Of a stretch of DNA of 64,000 bases, positions 9,457-18,270 are shown in pieces. The notes beneath the pieces were generated by a model that saw only the letters and a list, made by a program, of their open reading frames with translations, ran no database searches and was not told the origin of the DNA. The stretch lies in the NCBI GenBank assembly GCA_030123585.1, contig CP126120.1, positions 1,923,001 through 1,987,000 on the forward strand, given 5' to 3'. This DNA comes from Rhodanobacteraceae bacterium (lineage in GTDB: Bacteria; Pseudomonadota; Gammaproteobacteria; Xanthomonadales; Rhodanobacteraceae). Position 1 is the stretch's first letter. Every line of letters starts with the position of its first letter. Both the position numbers and the translations under genes were made by a program.

Positions 9457-10323
9457 TCAGGAGCGGTCGCCGTCGGCACCCGACTGCGTTTTCAGGACGA
9501 AGCGCGAGTCGCGGACGAAAGGCATGCCGCCGCCCGCCAGCGCGTCGGCGCTGCCTGGCGTGTCGTCCCTGGCCCAAGGAACGTCCCTCGCCGGGCCCGG
9601 AACATAGGCGTGCCACTTTCCATAGTCGTCGGGCATCGGGCCGCCAATCGTATATACGACCGGGACCGTCACGACCCAGTGATCCTTGGCCGCCTCTGGC
9701 CCTACCGTCGGGACGTTGAATCGCCATTTCATGGCCGCGTCACGCGCATTGTTCGCGAATGCGTTTTGCATGCGCAACGGTGACCCGAAGCGGTTGGAAA
9801 GGTTCACCTGCATGGCGTCGGCCCGGATCACGCGGCCGTCCCGGCCAACCTCCACCGCCAGATATACCTCGCCACCCAAGCCTTCCTTGAGTGCCTGCCT
9901 GGGATATTCCGGCGGCTGTCGCCGATCTGGCGTGACGGTCGTGCCCGGCGGACATGCGTTGGGCAACAAGTTTTTCGCCTGATAGGCATCGCAACCGAAC
10001 GATGCCCCGGCGACGCGAATCTCCGCGTTGGCCTTGTCGATCATGCGGGCCACCACGCGCACCGCCATGCCGGCTTGTGCCGCGACGGGTTGGCCATTTT
10101 CCACGATGGGAACGAATTGCCAGCCTTTGATCGTCCGCTCCACGATTTGGACGACGCCGGGAGGGATCTTGTCCTGGTCGTGCAATGCGTAACCCTGCAC
10201 ACCACCAGCGGGATTCACCGTGATCGTGCCGGTGATGACCATGCTGGCTTCGATCGGCGCTTCCGCCGCACACACCGCCCCACAAAGTGCCAACGCCAAC
10301 AACACGCATAGCGAACGTTTCAT
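9457..10323 (-). CDS. Secreted protein with TonB C-terminal-like domain
   Basis: A 288-aa protein with a signal peptide (residues 1-19, cut near AVCAAEA). The region around residues 130-215 reads RRQPPEYPRQALKEGLGGEV followed by LAVEVGRDGRVIRADAMQV, the pattern of the TonB C-terminal domain. A true TonB keeps its N-terminal segment as a membrane anchor and has a Pro-rich spacer; neither is evident, and a residue pair of cysteines (near 109 and 123) lies before the domain. It may be a periplasmic relative rather than an energy transducer. A very strong Shine-Dalgarno stretch (AAGGAGGGAAGGGGAG) precedes the ATG. It lies 46 bp downstream of gspD on the same strand, so it may be the last gene of that operon. 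Confidence 0.7.
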   Translation of the reverse strand: MKRSLCVLLALALCGAVCAAEAPIEASMVITGTITVNPAGGVQGYALHDQDKIPPGVVQIVERTIKGWQFVPIVENGQPVAAQAGMAVRVVARMIDKANAEIRVAGASFGCDAYQAKNLLPNACPPGTTVTPDRRQPPEYPRQALKEGLGGEVYLAVEVGRDGRVIRADAMQVNLSNRFGSPLRMQNAFANNARDAAMKWRFNVPTVGPEAAKDHWVVTVPVVYTIGGPMPDDYGKWHAYVPGPARDVPWARDDTPGSADALAGGGMPFVRDSRFVLKTQSGADGDRS

Positions 10324-10369
10324 TCTCCCCTTCCCTCCTTGTCGAAACGTGATGTTGTGGTTTCGGGCA

Positions 10370-13057
10370 TCACTGCCGCGCGATCAGCATGCCCCCGATG
10401 TGCAGGCTGTCGGCGATCGACTTGCGCAGGCGCTCGGCGGCATCGCGATCCACCACCGGTCCCGCGTACACCCGCCAGCGATCACCGGCGGCAGTCGACA
10501 CGGCCTGCACGTAGCTCGCATAGCCGAGCCGCTGCAGGCGTTGGCGCAACTGCTCGGCGGCCTTGCCCTCGTTGAACGAAGCCACCTGCACCGCCCAGTC
10601 CCCGGATCGGACGACGGCAGGCGCGGATGGACTGGCAGCAGGGGGCGAAGCGTGCGCGGGCTGGGTGGTTGCAGGCGCGGGCGGCGAACCCTGCGGCGGC
10701 GGCTGGCCGGTTGCGGGTTCGTTCCCGGACGGTTCGGCCGCAGGCGCAGAACCGTCTTTCGGCAGGATCGGCTTCAACGATTCGAACTGGGTCTGGTACT
10801 CGTCGGTGATGCGGCGTGCGTCTTCCGGATTGCGGATGATGCGCGGGGTGATCAGCACGATCAGTTCGGTGCGCGCGCGGTTGCGGTCGGTGGTGCCGAA
10901 CAGGCGCCCCAACACCGGGATGCGGTTGAGGAACGGCACGCCGTTGTCCTGGATCGTGTCGGTCTGCTGGATCAGGCCGCCCAGCAGCACGGTCTGCCCG
11001 CTCTGCACCGCGACTTCGGTGCTGAGCGCGCGATTGGTGATGGTGTAGTTGCCATACTGGTCCTTGGTGGTCGGCTTGCTCACGACCTGCTGGATATCCA
11101 TGTACACCATCCCGCCGGGGCTGACGCGCGGAACCACATCCAGCAGCACGCCGGTATCGATGTAGTTGACCGCCGTGGCATTGACCGAGCCGGTGCCGCC
11201 GCCGGTGCCGAGGCCGGGGATGATCGCCGTCTGCACGACCGGGATCTTCTCGCCCACCTTGAAGGTGGTCTCCTGGTTGTTGAGCACCACCGTGGACGGC
11301 GCCGACAGCACCTTGGCATCGCCGCTCGATTCCATGGCGCTGATCGCGAATTGCAGCTTGTTGCCGGCGAACGAATAGAACAGCGCGTCGCTGGCCGGAT
11401 TGTATTGAACCCCGCCGAGGCCCACCGCGCCCTGATGACGATGGTAGGACTCGTTGGTGTTGGGCGGCGAACCCGGCTGGGTGCCGATCAGTCCGCCGAG
11501 GTAGTACTGCACGCCGAACTGGAACTCGCCGGTCAGGTTGACTTCCAGCACCTTGGTCTCGATCTGCACCTGCAACGGCTTTTCGTCGAGCCGCTCGATC
11601 ACCGGCAGCAGCTTTTCCCACTGGCCCGGCGTCGCGCGGATCAGCAATTGGTTGTTCTCGTTGACCGCGGCGATCCGCACGCCTTCGCCGGTGGTAAAGG
11701 CGACATTGCCCTGTCCGGCCTGCTGCTGGCGGCGGTTCTGGGTCGCGCCCGAGACCAGGCCGCCGCCGCTTCCGAACTCGTCGCTGCCCCCGGCTCCCAT
11801 CCCGTCCGTGAAATTGTTGTCCGGCGAAAAGTTGCCGAATCCCTGCTGCGCGCCCAGGCTGCCGGACGAAGACTGCTCCAGCGGCGAGAAGCCCGGCGCC
11901 ACCACGCCGGCGGGCGTCTGCTGGTTGCTGGTGGGATTGCCGAACAACTCGTTGAGGTGCCTGGCGAGATCCGACGCCTTCACGTTGATCACGTTGTACA
12001 CGTACAAGCCCGACGCATTGCCGGCGCCGTTGTCGATGGTGGTGACCAGCCGTCGCACCTCGTCGAGGTACGACGGCTGCGGCGTGATCACCACCAGCGA
12101 GTTGCTGTGCTTCAGGGGGATCAGCCGGACCATGCCGGAAATATTCCCCGGCAACGGCGTGACCGGCGCCTGCGCGCCCGCGGCATTCGCGGCCGCAGGC
12201 GGCGCGGCGCCGCCCTGCTCGCTGAACAGGGTCTGCAGTTGGCTGACCAGGTCTTCCGCCTGCACGTGCTGCAGCGGGATCACCGCCACCGACATCCCGC
12301 GCAGCCAATCGACGTCGAAGGTGCGGATGATGCGCTGGTAGTTGGCCAGTTCATCCGGCGTGCCGCCCATCACCAGCAGGTTGCGCAGCGGATCGACCAG
12401 CAGGAACGCCTTGGGATCGGCGAACGGCTTCAGCAATTTCTGCATCGCGTCGGCGGACACGTAATGCAGCGGGAACAGTTGCGCCGCGTAGCCTGCACCC
12501 GGTGACACCGCGCCCAGGCCCGGCACCAGGTTACCCGGCGCAGCCTGCTCGACCGGCACCACCATGTAGCCGCCCTTCTGTTGCACCAGGGCGTTGCCGG
12601 TCCACGACAGCAGCATCTGCAGGATCGGCAGCACCTGGCTTTCGGTGACCGGCTGCGAGGTGGAGAAAGTCACGGTGCCCTTGACGCTGGGCGAGATCGA
12701 ATAGTTGGTGTGCAGCACGTCGCCGAGCGTGGCCTTGACCACCGCCTGCACCGGCGTGTTGTCGAAGTTGAAGGTGATGGTGCCGCCTTCGTTGGCACCG
12801 CCGCCCGTCTTGCCGCGCGCCGGCGCGGGATTGACGAACACGCCGGTGCCGTAATGGGTCTCCGGCGCGGTGGCGGTGGACAGCGGCTGGTTCTCCTGCC
12901 CGGTCGTGACGTTCAGCGGTTCGGGCACCGGCTTGTGGGTGCCGGCGATCGCCTCGCGCTGCAGCGAGTAGTCGTTGTCCTGGCGGACCTGCGGCGCGCA
13001 GCCCGCCAGCAGCGCAGCCGCGAAGACCAACCCCAGCGTGGCCCACTTCTTGTACAC
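10370..13057 (-). CDS. gspD: Type II secretion secretin GspD/XpsD with C-terminal SPOR domain
   Basis: GspD (895 aa) forms the outer-membrane secretin ring of the type II system. It starts with a lipoprotein signal (LVFAAALLAGC), then N-domains with FNFDNTPVQAVVKATLGDVL, repeated KH-like domains, a Gly/Ser-rich loop, and the secretin core (VGEKIPVVQTA, TVLLGGLIQQTD, VPFLNRIPVLGRLFG, ELIVLITPRII). After a linker rich in P and A (about residues 765-818) comes a 77-residue SPOR-like domain starting GDWAVQVASFNEGKAAEQL and containing RWRVYAGPVVDRDAAERL. I chose the GTG at 13057: it has a GGAG site and places the signal peptide at the N-terminus. An ATG at 13108 overlapping the gspN stop is possible but would add an acidic, unlikely leader. 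Confidence 0.93.
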   Translation of the reverse strand: MYKKWATLGLVFAAALLAGCAPQVRQDNDYSLQREAIAGTHKPVPEPLNVTTGQENQPLSTATAPETHYGTGVFVNPAPARGKTGGGANEGGTITFNFDNTPVQAVVKATLGDVLHTNYSISPSVKGTVTFSTSQPVTESQVLPILQMLLSWTGNALVQQKGGYMVVPVEQAAPGNLVPGLGAVSPGAGYAAQLFPLHYVSADAMQKLLKPFADPKAFLLVDPLRNLLVMGGTPDELANYQRIIRTFDVDWLRGMSVAVIPLQHVQAEDLVSQLQTLFSEQGGAAPPAAANAAGAQAPVTPLPGNISGMVRLIPLKHSNSLVVITPQPSYLDEVRRLVTTIDNGAGNASGLYVYNVINVKASDLARHLNELFGNPTSNQQTPAGVVAPGFSPLEQSSSGSLGAQQGFGNFSPDNNFTDGMGAGGSDEFGSGGGLVSGATQNRRQQQAGQGNVAFTTGEGVRIAAVNENNQLLIRATPGQWEKLLPVIERLDEKPLQVQIETKVLEVNLTGEFQFGVQYYLGGLIGTQPGSPPNTNESYHRHQGAVGLGGVQYNPASDALFYSFAGNKLQFAISAMESSGDAKVLSAPSTVVLNNQETTFKVGEKIPVVQTAIIPGLGTGGGTGSVNATAVNYIDTGVLLDVVPRVSPGGMVYMDIQQVVSKPTTKDQYGNYTITNRALSTEVAVQSGQTVLLGGLIQQTDTIQDNGVPFLNRIPVLGRLFGTTDRNRARTELIVLITPRIIRNPEDARRITDEYQTQFESLKPILPKDGSAPAAEPSGNEPATGQPPPQGSPPAPATTQPAHASPPAASPSAPAVVRSGDWAVQVASFNEGKAAEQLRQRLQRLGYASYVQAVSTAAGDRWRVYAGPVVDRDAAERLRKSIADSLHIGGMLIARQ

Positions 13058-13104
13058 GGCGTGCTCTCCACGATCCGGCCGTACTGCCCCGCGATGCGCT
13101 GCGC

Positions 13105-13791
13105 TCATTGTCCGCCATCCTTCTGCCGCGCCCTGCGCCGTTCGGCCTCGATGCGCGCCTTCAACGCCCGCGCGCGCGCCGCGGCCGAGTCCCCTCCCGA
13201 TGCCTGCTCCGGATTCCGGACCTCGGGGCGGGTGACCATAGCAGAACCGAGCCCCGGGCCCTGCATCGGGACCGCTTGCACGGTTCCCGGGGCTTCCGGC
13301 ACATTGTCCGCCCCGGGTGGCGGCCCGGGAACCAACTGTAATTGCAGGCGCGAACCGGAAGCCTCGACTACCGCGCTGCGCGGATGCAGTTCCACCAGCA
13401 CCGGGCCGTCCCGCGAGGGCCGGCCTTCCACCACCCGGTAATCCTTGCCGCTGGTCCTGTCGTGCAGGATCGCCATCTTGAGGTGCGGCAGCATGATCAC
13501 GCCGGTGAGCTGCAGGTCGCCGCTGGCCGCGCCGTCGCCGGCCGTAACGGCCTCAGGCGTGCGGGTCGGGTTGAACAGCGGGTGTTGCCAGATCTCGGCG
13601 TACTGGTCCAGCGGCGGCACCACCGGCGCTGGCAGCGCGTTGCCTGCCGGCGGCAGCTTCGCCGGCGCCGCGTGGTCGTGCCAGCGCGCGCCGCGGCCCA
13701 GCCCAGCCCACAGCGCGATCAGCAGCAGGGCCAGCAGCACGGCGACGACGCCGAGCGCCGGACCGAGACGGCGGCGGTCTGCAGCGTTCAT
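13105..13791 (-). CDS. gspN: Type II secretion protein N (XpsN, GspC-like)
   Basis: A 228-aa inner-membrane protein with one N-terminal anchor (about residues 9-28) and a periplasmic part. The region QYAEIWQHPLFNPTRTP followed by LQLTGVIMLPHLKMAILHD resembles the homology region of GspC, which connects the inner-membrane platform to the secretin. In Xanthomonas the gene at this place is xpsN, and no separate gspC is found; the same holds here. The C-terminus is highly charged. It starts inside the end of gspM with a 4-bp ATGA overlap. Sequence alone is weakly conserved; position carries much of the call. Confidence 0.82.
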   Translation of the reverse strand: MNAADRRRLGPALGVVAVLLALLLIALWAGLGRGARWHDHAAPAKLPPAGNALPAPVVPPLDQYAEIWQHPLFNPTRTPEAVTAGDGAASGDLQLTGVIMLPHLKMAILHDRTSGKDYRVVEGRPSRDGPVLVELHPRSAVVEASGSRLQLQLVPGPPPGADNVPEAPGTVQAVPMQGPGLGSAMVTRPEVRNPEQASGGDSAAARARALKARIEAERRRARQKDGGQ

Positions 13792-14384
13792 GGCGTGGCC
13801 GGCCGCAGGTAGCCGGACAGGGTGATCTGCGCCTGCAGGCGTCCGGTCGGCGAGCGCGCCAGGATCAAGTTGTTCACGAACAGGTACGGCAGGCCGCGAT
13901 CGAAATCGTGCAGCACCGCCGCCAGCGGCTGCAGGCCGCAATCCAGGGTGATGCTGACGCTGACACGGTGGAACGGCTCGTTGGCAGTGTCCTGTTCGAT
14001 CGGCATCTTGGACGGCATGTTGCAGCCTGCGCCTTCGTCCGCGTGCGCGGCGACCACGTCGGTGGCGCGCTGGATCAGGTTCGCCGCGGCAGCGCTGGGA
14101 TCGCTGGCCGACAGGAACGCACCCACCGTGGCGCCGCCCTGCTGCAGGCTCGCCACGCGCTTTTCCAGTTCCGGCTGCTCGGCGATCGCCGCCGCGTACT
14201 TGGCGTGGAGCACGCGCAGGTCGCGCATCTGGCTGTCCACGCTCATCAGCGGCGCGACGAACCACCAGTGCAGCAACACGAAATAAGCGATCGCCAGCGC
14301 GGCCAGCGCGAGCGCGAGCGCCGCGATACGCGATTGCGCGGGCGTCAGCCGCTTCCCGCCGGCGCGGCGTGCGTCAGTGCGCAT
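13788..14384 (-). CDS. gspM: Type II secretion protein M (XpsM)
   Basis: GspM (198 aa) is a bitopic inner-membrane protein that partners GspL in the assembly platform. One membrane segment (about residues 20-42) is followed by a coiled-coil region (SVDSQMRDLRVLHAKYAAAI) and a periplasmic ferredoxin-like domain. The gene overlaps gspL by 11 bp upstream and gspN by 4 bp downstream. Family conservation is low, so order in the cluster and topology are the main evidence. Confidence 0.85.
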   Translation of the reverse strand: MRTDARRAGGKRLTPAQSRIAALALALAALAIAYFVLLHWWFVAPLMSVDSQMRDLRVLHAKYAAAIAEQPELEKRVASLQQGGATVGAFLSASDPSAAAANLIQRATDVVAAHADEGAGCNMPSKMPIEQDTANEPFHRVSVSITLDCGLQPLAAVLHDFDRGLPYLFVNNLILARSPTGRLQAQITLSGYLRPATP

Positions 14385-15501
14385 CGTCGGCTCCCGTCCG
14401 GCGTATCCGCGCGACCAGCTCGAAACGCTCCTTGCCGGTCGCCGGGTCGGGCTGGATCACGCCCTGCAGCTTCGGCTCCTGCAGCACCTTGGAATTGCCC
14501 AGCGTGTCGACCAGCGCCGCGGCCTTGGCCGCTTCGCCCTTGATGTCGAGGCCGCCCGAATCATCCAGCGTCAGCATGTCCAGCCACGCATTGTCGGGCA
14601 GCCGGCGGGTCAGTTCGTTCAGCACCGTGAGCGCGGACGGATTTTCCGCCTTGCGCTTGACCAGGAACTTCGACGCCGCGATCGCGCCGGTGAGCTGCGC
14701 GCGCAGTTGCTCCGACTGCGTGGCCCTGGCGCGCATCGCATCGACGTCCGCCTGCATCGCCGCCAGCGCCGCGCGGCGGTTGTCCAGCCATTGCGACAGC
14801 ACCAGCACCGCCAGCAACACGCACACCGCGAGCAGGATCCAGTTAGCGCGGCGGCGGCCGTCGACGCGCCGCGGACGGCGTTCGGGCGGCAGCAGGTCGA
14901 CCCCGGCCAGCGCGCCATCGCCGTCCTGCACGTCGATGGCGTCGGGCGCGGCGCCGAGCGCGGCGAAGCGTTCCAGCAAGGGATCGATCCCGGATTTCGG
15001 CGCGACCATCAGGTCCAGCGCGACGTGACCGGAAGGCGAGGGGTCTCGGCTGACGCGCACGGCGTAATACACCTGATCGGGCTTGAACGGCGTCTGCCGG
15101 TCGATTTCGTAGCCGGCCACGCGGCGCGCATCGGTGGCTGCGGCGGCCGGCATCACCAGCCGCCGCGCCAGCACCTGCGAGGCGGGCACCACCAGCAACA
15201 AGCGGCGATCGTCGGGATCGATGCCACGACAGGCTTCGGCGAAGGCTGCGCGCTGCGCCTCCTCGGGCAGCGCGGACGCGATGTTCGCCAGCGTGGCACC
15301 GGTGCGCGCGCGCCGCACCGTCGCGACACCGTCGTGCGCGGCCAGCCACAACACGTCCGGGCCGCGGCGGATCCATTCGCGCACCCGCACCGGCAGCATC
15401 GCGGTCAGCTCGTCGCCCCACCAGCGCAGGAAAGCCGGCAGCGGCGAACGCCGCCACGCCAGCTTCGCGCGTTCCAAAGATTGTGCGCTTGCGGTAGCCA
15501 T
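14374..15501 (-). CDS. gspL: Type II secretion protein L (XpsL)
   Basis: GspL (375 aa) links the cytoplasmic ATPase GspE to the inner-membrane platform. It has a cytoplasmic actin-like N-terminal part (AAHDGVATVRRA, LVVPASQVLARRLVMPAAA, YEIDRQTPFKPDQVYYAV), a single membrane segment near residues 223-243 and a PilN-like periplasmic domain after it (LDDSGGLDIKGEAAKAAALV). It starts 7 bp after gspK and overlaps gspM. Confidence 0.9.
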   Translation of the reverse strand: MATASAQSLERAKLAWRRSPLPAFLRWWGDELTAMLPVRVREWIRRGPDVLWLAAHDGVATVRRARTGATLANIASALPEEAQRAAFAEACRGIDPDDRRLLLVVPASQVLARRLVMPAAAATDARRVAGYEIDRQTPFKPDQVYYAVRVSRDPSPSGHVALDLMVAPKSGIDPLLERFAALGAAPDAIDVQDGDGALAGVDLLPPERRPRRVDGRRRANWILLAVCVLLAVLVLSQWLDNRRAALAAMQADVDAMRARATQSEQLRAQLTGAIAASKFLVKRKAENPSALTVLNELTRRLPDNAWLDMLTLDDSGGLDIKGEAAKAAALVDTLGNSKVLQEPKLQGVIQPDPATGKERFELVARIRRTGADDAH

Positions 15502-15508
15502 TTGCGCC

Positions 15509-16381
15509 CTAATTCGTGCGCCAGTCGAGGACTTTGTACGGGCGCGCGCTGGCTCCCGTCAACGCCAATCGCAGGGTGGCATCCAGTTCGACGCGGGTGC
15601 CGTCGGGCATCGCGGCGCTGCTGAACACCCGTTCGACCACGCCGCCGTAGCCGGCCACCAGTGGCCCATTGGCGACCGCGCCGAACGCCTGGCCGTTGCC
15701 GGCGCCGCGCTGCGCCGCGCGCCGGCGGCGGTCGGCCACCTGGGCTTGCGCCTGTTGCAGGCCGATCCCGCGCAACGCCGACAGCGCCAGCGCCCCCGCA
15801 TACGAGGCATCGGGGAAATTGCGTCCGGAAAACACGGTCAATGCGGGTTCGACCTTCGCGTACAGGGCGGCGTCCATGCCCGGCAGGCGCGCCACCTGGT
15901 CGATCGCGCGGAACGGACCGTGCAGGTTGCCTGTGCCCGCGGACGCCTGTTCCACCCGGCGCGGCCGGCTGGCCACGCCGCCGCGCCAATCCGCGATCGC
16001 GTTCGCGAGCCCGTCGGCGCGGGATCGACCCGCGCCCGCGGCTTCGAACAGGCTGCGCAGCAGCTCGGGCGGGCTGGCGTTGAGGTCGAGCATCCCGCTC
16101 GCATCCACCACCCGCACCGTGACCCTGGCGCCGTCGAAATCGAACACGTAGGGACGGCCATCCGGCACCCACTGCTCGCGCAGCCCCGGTTCGCGCAGGC
16201 CGGCGACCGCATGCGCAAGTCCGGCTTCCGCGGCCAGTTCCGCGCGCACCCGTTCCGAATCATACAGCGCCGCCTCGCTCTGGCTGCGCGACGCCGCCGC
16301 GACGCCGACCAGCAGCGCCGCCAGCAGTACGGTCGCCCACAACACGAGCAGCAACGCGGCGCCGCGCTCGGTGCGGATCAT
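15509..16381 (-). CDS. gspK: Type II secretion minor pseudopilin K (XpsK)
   Basis: GspK (290 aa) caps the tip of the pseudopilus together with GspI and GspJ. It begins with a short leader and prepilin-like segment, MIRTERG then AALLLVLWATVLLAALL, and as in other GspK proteins lacks the glutamate at position 5 of the mature chain. The large insert domain with YEAGLAHAV-like and ASGMLDLNASPPELLRSL sequences follows. The open frame extends further upstream, but the ATG at 16381 gives the proper leader and overlaps the gspJ stop by 4 bp. Confidence 0.92.
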   Translation of the reverse strand: MIRTERGAALLLVLWATVLLAALLVGVAAASRSQSEAALYDSERVRAELAAEAGLAHAVAGLREPGLREQWVPDGRPYVFDFDGARVTVRVVDASGMLDLNASPPELLRSLFEAAGAGRSRADGLANAIADWRGGVASRPRRVEQASAGTGNLHGPFRAIDQVARLPGMDAALYAKVEPALTVFSGRNFPDASYAGALALSALRGIGLQQAQAQVADRRRRAAQRGAGNGQAFGAVANGPLVAGYGGVVERVFSSAAMPDGTRVELDATLRLALTGASARPYKVLDWRTN

Positions 16382-17127
16382 GGGACGCTCCCGATCTGGG
16401 CGCCGAAGCCCTCGCCGCTGTGCAGCGGAATCACCATGTCGGGGAACGGCACCCGCACCGGCCACGCAGGGTCGACGTGGATGCGCACCGCCAGCGGCAG
16501 GCCGCTCACCGCGGTCCAGTCGTCGCGCCACGCGGCGGGCTTGCCGAACGCGGCCGCGGCGAGGTACTGGAACTTGCCGCCGCGCAGGGGTTGCAGCAGC
16601 AGGTGGCGTACGGGCTCGCCATCGGCCGACGCATCGCCGTTGTAGGGTTGATACGCAAGCCACAACGCCGTGCCGCGCTTGCCCTGCTCGAGGCTCAGGG
16701 TTTGCAGGTACAGGCCCGCATGCCCCGACTGCAGCGGCAACGGCGCGACGTACTGCATCGACGTCGCGTCGCCGTCGAACATCCGCGCGCGCGCGCTGGC
16801 GTCGGTGACCCACGGTTGCATCCCGGCGGCCGCGACGTGACGGCGCAGGAACTGCTGCACGGTGCGCACGTTCTCGCTCTGCGCCATCACCGCGTCGGCG
16901 GCCCGGCGGACCCGCGCGGCGCCCGTCAGCGCGCCCCACACGCCGAGCATCAGGAACGCCAGCAAGGCCAGTGCCAGCAGGATTTCCAGCAGGGTGAAAC
17001 CGCCGGAAACCCGTGAATGGGGAATGGGGAATCGGGAATCGTGAACAGCACGCATCCCGCTCGACGCGCGTTTCCCGAGGCGGCGCGACCGTGCAAACGA
17101 CGTACGCTTGTCCGTACGATTGACCAT
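16378..17127 (-). CDS. gspJ: Type II secretion minor pseudopilin J (XpsJ)
   Basis: GspJ (up to 249 aa) is a minor pseudopilin of the tip complex. The prepilin peptidase site is GG^FTLLEILLALALLAFLMLG; the mature domain follows. The leader before that site is odd: from the ATG at 17127 it is about 42 residues long, and part of it (HDSRFPIPHSR) is encoded by the GGGAATCGG-type repeat that also lies upstream of gspI. An internal ATG would give a 19-residue leader beginning MRAVHDSR, closer to the usual size, so the true start is uncertain. Three bases separate it from gspI. Confidence 0.88.
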   Translation of the reverse strand: MVNRTDKRTSFARSRRLGKRASSGMRAVHDSRFPIPHSRVSGGFTLLEILLALALLAFLMLGVWGALTGAARVRRAADAVMAQSENVRTVQQFLRRHVAAAGMQPWVTDASARARMFDGDATSMQYVAPLPLQSGHAGLYLQTLSLEQGKRGTALWLAYQPYNGDASADGEPVRHLLLQPLRGGKFQYLAAAAFGKPAAWRDDWTAVSGLPLAVRIHVDPAWPVRVPFPDMVIPLHSGEGFGAQIGSVP

Positions 17128-17130
17128 TCC

Positions 17131-17619
17131 CTATTCCCGATTCCCGTCTGGCGGCGCGGCTTGGGCGCGCTGCGTGGACAGCCGCAGGGTGCGGTCCGCG
17201 CCGTACTGCACCGCAACGTCGAGCTGGTACAGGTCGATGGCGGTCGCCTGCGCCAGCAGCGCGCCCTGCTGCTGCAGCGCCACGCCCTCCGCATCGCCCT
17301 GCGCGGGCGCGGGCTTCGGCAATGCGTGGACCTTCAGCGTCCAGCGCATGCCGTCGTCGAAGTGTCCCGACAGCGTCTCGTTGCGGAGCGGCGCCGTCAG
17401 GCCTTGTTCGGCCAGCAGGCTTTGCGCGCGCTCCACCGCGGTCGCCAGCGCCGCGCTGCGTCCCGCGTTCTGCGCAGCCTTGCCGAGCGCACCCAAGCCC
17501 ACCGCGAAGGCGATCGCCAGCAGCGCGATCGCGGCCAGCACTTCGATCAGGGTGAAGCCATTCGCACGCTGCGCGTGCGGGGAATGGGGAATGGGGAATG
17601 GGGAATGGAAGCGGGGCAT
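17131..17619 (-). CDS. gspI: Type II secretion minor pseudopilin I (XpsI)
   Basis: GspI (162 aa) is a minor pseudopilin that starts assembly of the tip complex. The cleavage site is ANG^FTLIEVLAAIALLAIAF, followed by the conserved mature region (ALGKAAQNAGRSAALATAVE). The ATG at 17619 gives a 21-residue leader that is encoded largely by four tandem 7-bp repeats (17581-17608). I found no in-frame start between the repeats and the cleavage site, so translation must pass through them. The frame is open further upstream into the gspH end; a longer leader is possible. Confidence 0.87.
   Translation of the reverse strand: MPRFHSPFPIPHSPHAQRANGFTLIEVLAAIALLAIAFAVGLGALGKAAQNAGRSAALATAVERAQSLLAEQGLTAPLRNETLSGHFDDGMRWTLKVHALPKPAPAQGDAEGVALQQQGALLAQATAIDLYQLDVAVQYGADRTLRLSTQRAQAAPPDGNRE
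17581..17608. repeat. Four tandem 7-bp repeats in the gspI leader
   Basis: GGAATGG is repeated four times without interruption, within codons for the gspI leader peptide. Further degenerate GATTC/GGAATC units lie at 17010-17045 and 17630-17690. Seven is not a multiple of three, so gain or loss of one unit would shift the gspI frame. Confidence 0.85.
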
Positions 17620-17684
17620 TGCAGACGGCCGCGATTCACGATTCACGATTCTCCATTCCCGATTCGCGATTCCCGATTCCCGAT

Positions 17685-18164
17685 TCACGGCTTCTGCTCC
17701 ACCGTCACCGCGCCGGTCAGCCAATCCACGTCGACGCGCACGCTGCGAGGCCCTTCGGCCAGCACGATGTTGCCGCCGCTGGAACTGCCGTCCGGAAAAT
17801 AGCGGATGCGCGCGACGCCGGCCTGCCGCACGTCCTCGGCCGCGGACGTGACCTGCAGCGTCGCGTCCTTCGGCCACGCGCGCGGTTCGCGCCCCGGCGC
17901 GGCGAAGGTATGCGCGCGCAAGTCGACCGCGAACCATTGCGGTTTGCCGGTCGCCATCGCGCGGGTGCGGGTGTCGCGCAGTCCCGCCGCCACGCGTTGC
18001 GCCGTCGCGTCGAGTTGCCCGCCGGCGTGCCCGCGCAACGACACTGCGGCCACGCTGGCGGCGATCGCGATCAAGACGATCACCGCCAGCATCTCAATAA
18101 GGGTGAAACCACGCGTTTGCGCGAGGCCGGGGGCATCGCGCGCGCGGTTGAACGCCCGAGGCAC
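17685..18164 (-). CDS. gspH: Type II secretion minor pseudopilin H (XpsH)
   Basis: GspH (159 aa from the chosen start) is a minor pseudopilin. Its peptidase site is TRG^FTLIEMLAVIVLIAIAASVA, then the mature beta domain with GLRDTRTRAMATGKPQWF and RIRYFPDGSSSGGNIVL, typical of GspH. The frame is open to 18380, but that would overlap the end of gspG. The GTG at 18164 gives a 19-residue leader (MPRAFNRARDAPG...) and is preferred, without a strong ribosome-binding site to support it. Confidence 0.85.
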   Translation of the reverse strand: MPRAFNRARDAPGLAQTRGFTLIEMLAVIVLIAIAASVAAVSLRGHAGGQLDATAQRVAAGLRDTRTRAMATGKPQWFAVDLRAHTFAAPGREPRAWPKDATLQVTSAAEDVRQAGVARIRYFPDGSSSGGNIVLAEGPRSVRVDVDWLTGAVTVEQKP

Positions 18165-18270
18165 GACACCGAGGACCGGGTTGCTTGGCGAGCGCTGGAC
18201 GCGCGAGCTTGGCAACAAGCCCCGGTGTCGAGTACGCGCGATCCTGGTCCTCTGCCTCCGGTCCGCGACC

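Noticed and set aside
10220..12505. A 761-codon plus-strand open frame opposite gspD
   Set aside because: Shadow of the secretin gene; no recognisable domain.
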